Shown here in pieces: positions 1-4,851 of a DNA stretch of 6,079 nucleotides (positions are counted from its first letter, which is position 1; every line of letters begins with the position of its first letter). Source of the stretch: an uncultured Hyphomicrobiales bacterium (GTDB lineage Bacteria > Pseudomonadota > Alphaproteobacteria > Rhizobiales > Beijerinckiaceae). Under the pieces are notes generated by a model. The model searched no databases. It was not told the DNA's origin and saw nothing but the letters and a program-made list of their open reading frames with translations. The stretch lies in NCBI GenBank assembly GCA_903916165.1, contig CAIWVR010000629.1:1-6079 (forward strand). Direction: 5' to 3'. A program made the translations under genes and the position numbers.

Positions 1-39
1 ATGGACGAGGCCGAATTGAAACTGTGTCACCTGTGTCAC
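1..39 (-). CDS. N-terminal start of an unidentified protein, cut by the left edge
   Basis: Read on the minus strand, a purine-rich Shine-Dalgarno-like stretch (complement of 40-49, AAGGAAGAGG) is followed by two in-frame GTG codons inside a 9-base tandem repeat. The reading then continues openly to the edge. From the inner GTG (30) the peptide reads MTQFQFGLVH; from the outer GTG (39) it reads MTQVTQFQFGLVH. The gene begins 14 bases past the stop of the DapA-like gene, in the same direction, so the two are probably cotranscribed. Both starts have a usable Shine-Dalgarno: AAGGA lies 5 bases from the outer GTG and GAGG lies 9 bases from the inner one. Only 10-13 residues are visible, so no family can be assigned. 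That this is a real start is inferred from the ribosome-binding site and spacing. Confidence 0.55.
   Translation of the reverse strand, partial: MTQVTQFQFGLVH
22..39. repeat. 9-bp perfect tandem repeat (CTGTGTCAC x2) over a start codon
   Basis: CTGTGTCAC occurs at 22-30 and again at 31-39 with no spacer. On the minus strand this gives GTGACACAG twice in frame, so each copy begins with a possible GTG initiation codon and encodes (V/M)TQ. It looks like a small in-frame duplication at the start of the left-edge gene. Confidence 0.8.
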
Positions 40-53
40 CCTCTTCCTTGGCC

Positions 54-968
54 TTACCAGCCGTGGGGTTCGCTATCGAGAATGCCGAGTTCGGCAAGCG
101 TCTTCTCGATGTGCTTGATGCGTTCGGGGCTGGCGGTGGGCAGCGGCGCGCGCGTCGGGCCGACGTTGCGTCCCATGATCTGCATGCCGCCCTTCAGCGA
201 CGACGGATATTGATCGCGAAACAGGTGCCAGAGCTGCGACAGCTTGTATTGCAGCTCGCGCGCCCGCGCCCAATTGCCGTTCGCGCAATTGGCGTAAAGA
301 TCGTTGACGAGGTTCGGGCAAATCGCGCCAGCCGACGAATAGGAGCCCGCGCCACCGAGGCAGACGGAGGGCAGCAGATATTCAACGCCCGCAATCATCG
401 CGAAGTCCGGCCGCATCGGCAGCGCGACGCGCAGGATCTCGAAGAAGCGCTCGGAGTTGAAGCTCGCATCCTTCATGCCGATGAAGTTCGGCAGCTTCTC
501 AAGCAGGCGCCGCGTGAGGTCAGCGGAAAATTCGACGCCGTCGAGATAGTCGGGCGAATTATAGGCGATCAGCGGCATGTCGAAGGTCGTGCCGAGCTTG
601 ACGAAATGATTGTAGATCGACTCGAGCGGATATTTCCAGAAATAGGGCGTGATCGCGATGATCGCATCGGCACCCTGGTCCTGCGCATGGCGCGCCAGTT
701 CATAGGTGTCCTCGACGGCGAGCGCGCTGACATGGATCGAGATTGGCACGCGCTTGTTGACGGTCTTGATCGCAACCTCCGCCAGCGCCTTGCGCTCGGG
801 GATGGTGAGATTATGCGACTCGCCCTTGTGGTGCGGCCAGGAGATGGCGGTCGCGCCGGTGCGGACGTGGAAGTCAACCATTTTCTCAAATGTGGCGAGG
901 TCCGGGCTGAAGTCTTCCTTCAGCGGAGTGATCGGACTCTGCATCACGCCTTTCAGGACAAGCGTCAT
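54..968 (-). CDS. DapA/NAL-superfamily protein (class I aldolase, lyase or hydratase-type), substrate unknown
   Basis: A 304-residue protein, normal length for the dihydrodipicolinate synthase/N-acetylneuraminate lyase superfamily of cytoplasmic (beta/alpha)8 barrels. These form a Schiff base with a 2-keto acid, usually pyruvate. Landmarks seen: N-terminal GVMQSPITPL (7-16), PYFW near 108-111, the catalytic Tyr motif IAYNSP (Tyr136), the Schiff-base Lys motif FIGMKDAS (Lys166), and a glycine-rich GGAGSYSSAG turn (205-214). Where true DapA has GTTGES, this protein has HHKGES (46-51), so both conserved threonines are replaced by His47/Lys48. The Arg that binds the aspartate-semialdehyde carboxylate in DapA is absent from the segment after Tyr136 (PDYLDG). 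It is therefore unlikely to make dihydrodipicolinate for lysine synthesis; an aldolase, hydratase or decarboxylating role in catabolism is more likely. The ATG at 968 was chosen because MTLVLKGV fits the family N-terminus and a GGGA sits 6 bases upstream. An extension to a TTG at 1148 would add 60 Arg/Ala-rich residues unlike the family. It is divergent from the LysR gene and followed after 14 bases by another minus-strand gene. Confidence 0.9.
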   Translation of the reverse strand: MTLVLKGVMQSPITPLKEDFSPDLATFEKMVDFHVRTGATAISWPHHKGESHNLTIPERKALAEVAIKTVNKRVPISIHVSALAVEDTYELARHAQDQGADAIIAITPYFWKYPLESIYNHFVKLGTTFDMPLIAYNSPDYLDGVEFSADLTRRLLEKLPNFIGMKDASFNSERFFEILRVALPMRPDFAMIAGVEYLLPSVCLGGAGSYSSAGAICPNLVNDLYANCANGNWARARELQYKLSQLWHLFRDQYPSSLKGGMQIMGRNVGPTRAPLPTASPERIKHIEKTLAELGILDSEPHGW

Positions 969-984
969 AGATGTTCCCGCCTTT

Positions 985-1028
985 GTGCTCAGGGCAGCAC
1001 GGCAGGACGCGGGGCGCGCCTTGCCCCG
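985..1028. other. Two short perfect stem-loops in the leader of the DapA-like gene
   Basis: GTGCT (985-989) pairs with AGCAC (996-1000) around a 6-base loop. CGGGGC (1010-1015) pairs with GCCCCG (1023-1028) around a 7-base loop. A third stem, CGGCC (1060-1064) with GGCCG (1071-1075), lies farther upstream. The first stem would sit 17-32 bases before the start codon in the minus-strand transcript and could affect translation. Short stems are expected by chance in GC-rich DNA, so confidence in function is low. Confidence 0.2.
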
Positions 1029-1146
1029 GACCACTCCTCCCATGCGCCGGTTGACCGGCCGGCCGCTGCGGGCCGTGCTTGTTGCTTGACGATACCCTAG
1101 ACCCCGCCGCTGGATTTGTCCGCGATGCTGTGCTCGAATGAGTTTC

Positions 1147-1158
1147 AATGCTAGCGTT
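1147..1158. promoter_or_regulatory. Candidate LysR-type operator: imperfect palindrome centred on GCTAGC
   Basis: AATGCTAGCGTT is a 12-base inverted repeat with one mismatched pair around a perfect GCTAGC core. It lies 17 bases before the LysR start codon, a typical autoregulatory position. It does not give a clean T-N11-A motif, so this is a suggestion from position and symmetry only. Confidence 0.25.
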
Positions 1159-1163
1159 CACAA

Positions 1164-1168
1164 TGAGG
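1164..1168 (+). promoter_or_regulatory. Ribosome-binding site supporting the TTG start of the LysR gene
   Basis: TGAGG lies 7 bases before the TTG at 1176. The next in-frame ATG (1200, residue 9) has no comparable purine stretch before it and would remove part of the conserved N-terminal segment of LysR proteins, so the TTG start is preferred. Confidence 0.6.
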
Positions 1169-1175
1169 CACGGAT

Positions 1176-2111
1176 TTGGACCGGCTGCACGGCTTGCTGA
1201 TGTTTCTTAACGTGGTCGAGACGCGGTCATTTTCCGCCACCGCGCGCGCCATGGGCGTGACGACGTCCGCCGTCAGCGCGACAATCATCCGTCTCGAGCA
1301 GAAGCTGGCGGTCCGTCTCCTCAACCGCACGACGCGCAGCGTGTCGTCGACGCCCGAGGGGCAGGAGTTCTATGAGCGCTGCAAGCGCATCGTGGCCGAT
1401 CTGGAGAGCGCGGAACAGAATGTATCCAAGGCCGGACGCACGCCCAGCGGACAATTGCGCATCGGTCTGCCCTCGGCACTCGGGCGCATGTGGGTGATCC
1501 CGCGACTTGCCGAATTCAGCGCCGCCTATCCCGCCATTTCCTTCGAGATCGTGCTCGACGATTTCATCACTGGCCTTGTCGCGGAAGGGCTCGACGCCGC
1601 CCTCCAGGTCGGCGACCTGCCAGCCTCGCGCCTCACCACACGCAAGCTGGCGTCTGTCGATTATGTGATCTGCGCCGCGCCCGCCTATCTCGACGCCCAT
1701 GGCACGCCGCAAAAGCCCGCCGATCTGGCAGCGCATCGGTGCATCGCCTACCGGCGTCCGCGCAACGGGCAGATCCGCCAATGGCGCCTCAAGGGCGCCA
1801 CGCAGAAGCAACTCATCCATGAGAAGGGCAATATGATTGTCAATTCAGGTGAGGCGCTTGTGTCTGCCGCCACCAGCGGCCTCGGCTTGGTGCAAATTGG
1901 CCGTTATTACGTCCAGCCATTGCTGGATTCCGGGGCCCTGATCGAGATCATGCCGGAGCGGCGCGTCCACGCCTATGACATCTCGGTCCTGTTCCAGCAG
2001 AACAAGCGGATGACGCCGCGGCTGCGCGCCTTTATCAATTTTCTGGTTGACATATTTGCCCCGCCACCTTGGGATGACGCCAAAATAACAGGCCGCCCGC
2101 GCAACCGATAG
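1176..2111 (+). CDS. LysR-family transcriptional regulator
   Basis: A 311-residue protein of normal LysR length. It is a cytoplasmic DNA-binding regulator expected to act as a tetramer and to respond to a small effector, often a substrate or intermediate of the neighbouring pathway. The N-terminal winged helix-turn-helix spans about residues 1-60: MDRLHGLLMFLNVVETRSFS, then the HTH core ARAMGVTTSAVSATIIRLEQKL (about 23-44), and the wing LLNRTTRSVSSTPEG (about 48-62). A linker helix follows to about residue 87. The effector-binding periplasmic-binding-protein-like domain runs from about residue 93 (GQLRIGLPSALGR) to 295, with the usual LVAEGLDAALQVGDLP and SAATSGLGLVQIGRYYV segments. It most resembles the broad CrgA/DmlR-like group that responds to organic acids and aromatics. 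Translation starts at TTG. It is divergent from the DapA-like gene, yet 34 bases ahead of, and in line with, four further genes, so it may be cotranscribed with the genes it controls. The effector is unknown. Confidence 0.95.
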   Translation: MDRLHGLLMFLNVVETRSFSATARAMGVTTSAVSATIIRLEQKLAVRLLNRTTRSVSSTPEGQEFYERCKRIVADLESAEQNVSKAGRTPSGQLRIGLPSALGRMWVIPRLAEFSAAYPAISFEIVLDDFITGLVAEGLDAALQVGDLPASRLTTRKLASVDYVICAAPAYLDAHGTPQKPADLAAHRCIAYRRPRNGQIRQWRLKGATQKQLIHEKGNMIVNSGEALVSAATSGLGLVQIGRYYVQPLLDSGALIEIMPERRVHAYDISVLFQQNKRMTPRLRAFINFLVDIFAPPPWDDAKITGRPRNR

Positions 2112-2131
2112 GCTGCAAGCCGGGCGCGCAC

Positions 2132-2138
2132 AGGGAGG
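2132..2138 (+). promoter_or_regulatory. Strong Shine-Dalgarno for the Gfo/Idh/MocA gene
   Basis: AGGGAGG ends 7 bases before the ATG at 2146 and fixes that start. It lies within the 34-base gap after the LysR stop. Confidence 0.7.
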
Positions 2139-2145
2139 CTGGCGC

Positions 2146-3135
2146 ATGCTCAAGGTTGCGATCATCGGGCTTGGTTGGTGGGGCCAGACACTGGCCCGCG
2201 TCATGTCCGGCAGTGCGCAGATCACGCCCGTTCTCGGCATCGATCCGGAGGCCCCCGCCCGCGAGGCCGCCGCGGCGCTTGGCCTGCGCACGGCGACGCG
2301 CTTCGAGGATGCGCTCGCCGCGCCAGATGTTGACGCCGTCATTCTCTGTACCCCGCACAAGCAGCATGCAGCGCAGATCATCGCGGCCGCGCGCGCGGGC
2401 AAGCATGTGTTTTGCGAGAAGCCGCTGTGCACCGATCCGGCGGAAGCCGAAGGCGCCTTCGCCGCCGTAAAGTCGGCTGGCGTGACGCTGGGCATCGGCC
2501 ATGAGCGGCGTTTTGAGCCAGCCATCATCGAAATGCGCGAACGCGCAAAGGCTGGCGATTTCGGAACGCTTCTCGCCATTGAGGGCAATTTCAGCCAGGA
2601 CAAGTTCCTGAACCTTCCTGCCGACAATTGGCGCCTGTCGCCGGTGCATGCACCTGTCGGTCCGCTGTCGGCGACCGGCATTCATCTGGTCGACCTGTCG
2701 ATCTCGCTGTTTGGCACACCCAGCGAAACCTGGGCACGGCTTTCGACGCGCGCCACGCAGTTTGGCAATGGCGACACGCTGTCGGTCACACTCGGGTTCG
2801 AGACTGGCTGCACGGCGTCGATCACCGCAATCCTCACAACGCCCTTCATGGGTCGCTTCGCGCTGTTTGGTTCGAAAGGCTGGATGGAAATTCGCGACCG
2901 CACCCATCCCGAACACCCAACCGGCTGGGATGTCACCACGGTCTTGCGCGGTGAGGCCCCGCAGATGCGGTTCGATCCGCCCCATCTGGCCGTGCGCGAC
3001 AATCTGGAGGCCTTTGCCATCGCAGCCCGGGGTGGCGCGCCCTACCCTGTCACCATGGCCGAAATGGAGGCCAATGTGCGGGCCTTCGCAGCCATCTCGC
3101 GCTCGGCGCTGTCGGGACAGATCGAAAAAATTTAA
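2146..3135 (+). CDS. Gfo/Idh/MocA-family NAD(P)-dependent oxidoreductase with an altered catalytic site
   Basis: A 329-residue protein of usual family length; the family oxidises or reduces sugars, cyclitols, biliverdin, dihydrodiols and related alcohols with NAD(P). The N-terminal Rossmann fold runs from 1 to about 120: GLGWWG (8-13, GxGxxG), an acidic residue at the end of strand 2 (Asp33 in PVLGID, which favours NAD over NADP), CTPHKQH (68-74), and the family hallmark EKP (91-93) with catalytic Lys92. The C-terminal alpha/beta domain follows, beginning near GHERRFEP (118-125), with NWRLSP (161-166) and GPLSATGIHLVDL (172-184). In inositol dehydrogenase-like members the second motif reads L-x-D-x-G-x-H; here the Asp is Ala176 while His180 is kept. 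The catalytic Asp/His pair is thus incomplete, and substrate or chemistry may differ from sugar dehydrogenases. It lies 34 bases after the LysR gene and 28 bases before the flavin monooxygenase gene, which suggests oxidation of an alcohol in the same pathway. The substrate is unknown. Confidence 0.93.
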   Translation: MLKVAIIGLGWWGQTLARVMSGSAQITPVLGIDPEAPAREAAAALGLRTATRFEDALAAPDVDAVILCTPHKQHAAQIIAAARAGKHVFCEKPLCTDPAEAEGAFAAVKSAGVTLGIGHERRFEPAIIEMRERAKAGDFGTLLAIEGNFSQDKFLNLPADNWRLSPVHAPVGPLSATGIHLVDLSISLFGTPSETWARLSTRATQFGNGDTLSVTLGFETGCTASITAILTTPFMGRFALFGSKGWMEIRDRTHPEHPTGWDVTTVLRGEAPQMRFDPPHLAVRDNLEAFAIAARGGAPYPVTMAEMEANVRAFAAISRSALSGQIEKI

Positions 3136-3163
3136 CAGCATCCAGACACAAGCAGGACGTCAC

Positions 3164-4258
3164 ATGCAGCTCGGCTTTTTCACCATGCCCATTCATCCGC
3201 TCGGCAAGGATTGGCGACAATGCCTGCGCGAGGATCGCGAGGCTTTCATTCTGGCCGACGAACTTGGCTATTCCGAAGCCTATGTTGGCGAGCACGTCAC
3301 CGATCGCGCCGAGAATATCACCTCCTGCATGATCTTCCTGGCGACACTCGCTTCCGCGACGAAGCGCATCCGGCTCGGCACCGGCACGGTCAACATGCCC
3401 AATACCCATCCGGCCGCCGTGGCGTCGCAGATCGCCATGCTGGATCATCTGCTCGACGGGCGCCTGATCTTCGGGATCAGCCCGGGCGGGCTTCTGTCGG
3501 ATGCGGAGGTGTTCGGCAATCTTGGCGCCAACCGCAATGAAATGTTCCTGGAGGCGATCAACAGCGTGCTCGCGCTCTGGGAGACGCCGGCCCCCTATAA
3601 TCTCGAGGGCAAATACTGGAAAGTCACGACGCAGCAGACGCTGGTGCCCGAGATCGGCCAGGGCTTCATCCCGCAGCCCCTGCAGCGTCCGCACCCGCCT
3701 ATCGTGGTCACTGCCGTCGCTCCCTTCTCCAAGGGCGTGACGGAAGCCGCCGCGCGCGGGTGGGAGCCGATTTCCGCCAATTTCCTCATGCCGCAATGGG
3801 TGAAAAGCCATTGGCCGAAATATGTCGAAGGCTGCGCACGCGCGGGGCGTCCCGCCGATCCGGCCAACTGGCGCGTCGCCAAGAGCATCTTCGTCGCCCG
3901 GGATCATGCCACCGCAAAGGCCTATGCAACCGACCCGAACGGCCCCTATCATTTCTATTATAAGTCGCTGTTCACCAAACTCGCCAAGAATGGCCGCATC
4001 GAATTGTTCAAGACACATCGCGACCAGCCCGATCACGAGGTGACATTGGACTCGGTTTGCGAGAAGCTGGTCATCTATGGCACGGCGGATGAAGTGGCCG
4101 ACAAGATCCTGGCGTTGCGCGAGGAGACCGGCGACTTCGGCACCCTGCTTTACGCGGGCAAGGACTGGACGGACCCCAAGCTTGGCCGCGACTCGATGAT
4201 CCTCATGGCCGAACAGGTCATGCCCAGGATCAATAACCAGATCAAATCCACAGCCTGA
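3164..4258 (+). CDS. Luciferase-like (LLM class) flavin-dependent monooxygenase
   Basis: A 364-residue cytoplasmic (beta/alpha)8-barrel protein of the bacterial luciferase-like superfamily. These use reduced FMN (or F420 in some actinobacteria and archaea) and O2 to hydroxylate, epoxidise or cleave small organics. Family landmarks: MQLGFFTMPIHP (1-12), AYVGEHVTD (39-47), KRIRLGTGTVNMPNTHP (67-83), AMLDHLLDGRLIFGISPGG (91-109, the phosphate/FMN-binding region), and the C-terminal YGTADEVADKI segment (305-315). The layout EH...RLGTG...HP...LDHL..GR..FG..PG..SDA resembles limonene monooxygenase-type proteins and alkane/alkanal monooxygenase homologues, but this does not settle the substrate. The start at 3164 is supported by AGGA 6 bases upstream and by MQLGFF matching the family N-terminus; the frame is open far upstream, but only as a shadow of the previous gene. 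No flavin reductase partner is seen in the window, so FMNH2 must come from elsewhere. The CMD-fold gene follows after 11 bases. Confidence 0.93.
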   Translation: MQLGFFTMPIHPLGKDWRQCLREDREAFILADELGYSEAYVGEHVTDRAENITSCMIFLATLASATKRIRLGTGTVNMPNTHPAAVASQIAMLDHLLDGRLIFGISPGGLLSDAEVFGNLGANRNEMFLEAINSVLALWETPAPYNLEGKYWKVTTQQTLVPEIGQGFIPQPLQRPHPPIVVTAVAPFSKGVTEAAARGWEPISANFLMPQWVKSHWPKYVEGCARAGRPADPANWRVAKSIFVARDHATAKAYATDPNGPYHFYYKSLFTKLAKNGRIELFKTHRDQPDHEVTLDSVCEKLVIYGTADEVADKILALREETGDFGTLLYAGKDWTDPKLGRDSMILMAEQVMPRINNQIKSTA

Positions 4259-4269
4259 GAAAGACTCGC

Positions 4270-4803
4270 ATGGCCCGCCTTCCCTACGCGAAACCCGATA
4301 CGCCCGAACGCGAGCGCGTTGCCGCGCGCATCGTCACCGAACGCGGGGCGCTGCTGCATCTCTACAGCATGCTGCTGCACAGCGCCCCTGTCGCCGAGGG
4401 CTGGCTCGGCTACCTGACCGCCATCCGTCAGAAAAGCACGCTGCCCGGCGACCTGCGCGAGATGGTCATCATGCGTGTCGCCCATCTCAATGGCGCGAGC
4501 TACGAGGCCGACCAGCACGCACCCATCGCGCTGCGCGAGGGGATGACCCAGGCGCAGCTCGATGCCTTGCAGGACTGGCGCGAGGCCGACGGATTCTCGC
4601 CCATACAGCGCGCCGTGCTCGCCTATACCGACATGATGACAAAGCAGGTGCAGGTCACCGACGAGGTCTTCGACGCCGTGTCGGCGCTGTTTCCGGATGC
4701 GCAGATGGTCGAACTGACGGCCACAATCGCCGCCTACAACATGGTCTCGAGATTTCTGGAAGCGCTGCGCATTCACTCGCACGATCGACCAGCAAAAACA
4801 TAA
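4270..4803 (+). CDS. Carboxymuconolactone decarboxylase/AhpD-fold protein lacking redox cysteines
   Basis: A 177-residue, almost wholly alpha-helical protein of the carboxymuconolactone decarboxylase (CMD) family. The core segment LREMVIMRVAHLNGASYEADQH (62-83) carries Glu64, Glu79 and His83. Set against the AhpD motif E-x11-C-x2-C-x3-H, the spacing is exact, but the two cysteines are Ala76 and Glu79. This rules out a thiol peroxidase of AhpD type and places it with the cysteine-free, YExxxH-type CMD proteins that include 4-carboxymuconolactone decarboxylase (PcaC) of the protocatechuate pathway. The following segment IALREGMTQAQLDALQDW (86-103) and the C-terminal helix AAYNMVSRFLEAL (154-166) are also typical. 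No other protocatechuate gene is visible, so it should not be named pcaC. The start at 4270 is 11 bases after the monooxygenase stop, with GAGAAAGA overlapping that stop as a weak Shine-Dalgarno. It probably acts on a product of the preceding oxidoreductases (inference). Confidence 0.9.
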   Translation: MARLPYAKPDTPERERVAARIVTERGALLHLYSMLLHSAPVAEGWLGYLTAIRQKSTLPGDLREMVIMRVAHLNGASYEADQHAPIALREGMTQAQLDALQDWREADGFSPIQRAVLAYTDMMTKQVQVTDEVFDAVSALFPDAQMVELTATIAAYNMVSRFLEALRIHSHDRPAKT

Positions 4804-4836
4804 AAGCCCAAAGAGCCGCAAAGGCCGGGTATTCAT

Positions 4837-4845
4837 GGGAGGAGA
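4837..4845 (+). promoter_or_regulatory. Very strong Shine-Dalgarno for the Bug receptor gene
   Basis: GGGAGGAGA ends 6 bases before the ATG at 4852. It is the best ribosome-binding site in the unit and fits the need for many receptor molecules per operon transcript. The rest of the 48-base gap from 4804 shows no hairpin or promoter. Confidence 0.7.
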
Positions 4846-4851
4846 CAATAT

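Larger units (their letters stand above)
969..1175. promoter_or_regulatory. Divergent intergenic control region
   Basis: This 207-base spacer lies between the start of the leftward DapA-like gene and the start of the rightward LysR gene, the classical place for a LysR-type regulator to act on both arms. The half near the DapA-like gene is very GC-rich and carries several short perfect stems (see the separate hairpin entry). The half near the LysR gene is more AT-rich and carries an imperfect palindrome. A TTGACG at 1086-1091 resembles a -35 box, but no good -10 lies at the proper distance, so no promoter is called precisely. Its regulatory role is inferred from position. Confidence 0.5.

Noticed and set aside
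1054..1065. Palindrome ACCGGCCGGCCG in the divergent spacer as an operator
   Set aside because: It is made only of alternating CC/GG in a very GC-rich stretch, where such symmetry arises easily. No half-site spacing typical of a LysR site is seen.
24..1100. 358-codon plus-strand frame opposite the DapA-like gene
   Set aside because: The minus-strand protein carries clear family motifs over the same stretch. The plus-strand reading has no family signature or ribosome-binding site.
969..1148. 60-residue N-terminal extension of the DapA-like protein from a TTG at 1148
   Set aside because: The extension is Arg/Ala-rich, has no good ribosome-binding site, and is not part of the family fold. ATG 968 fits the family start.
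2035..3141. 368-codon minus-strand frame opposite the Gfo/Idh gene
   Set aside because: Antisense shadow of a gene with clear Rossmann and EKP motifs; no domain recognised in the reverse reading.
2648..3163. N-terminal extension of the flavin monooxygenase into the Gfo/Idh gene
   Set aside because: It overlaps the previous gene in another frame, is low-complexity Arg/Pro/Ser-rich sequence, and the family N-terminus begins exactly at 3164 behind an AGGA site.
4270..4803. Naming the CMD-fold gene pcaC
   Set aside because: Fold and motif fit, but no protocatechuate pathway genes are nearby and many CMD-family proteins with this motif have other or unknown roles.
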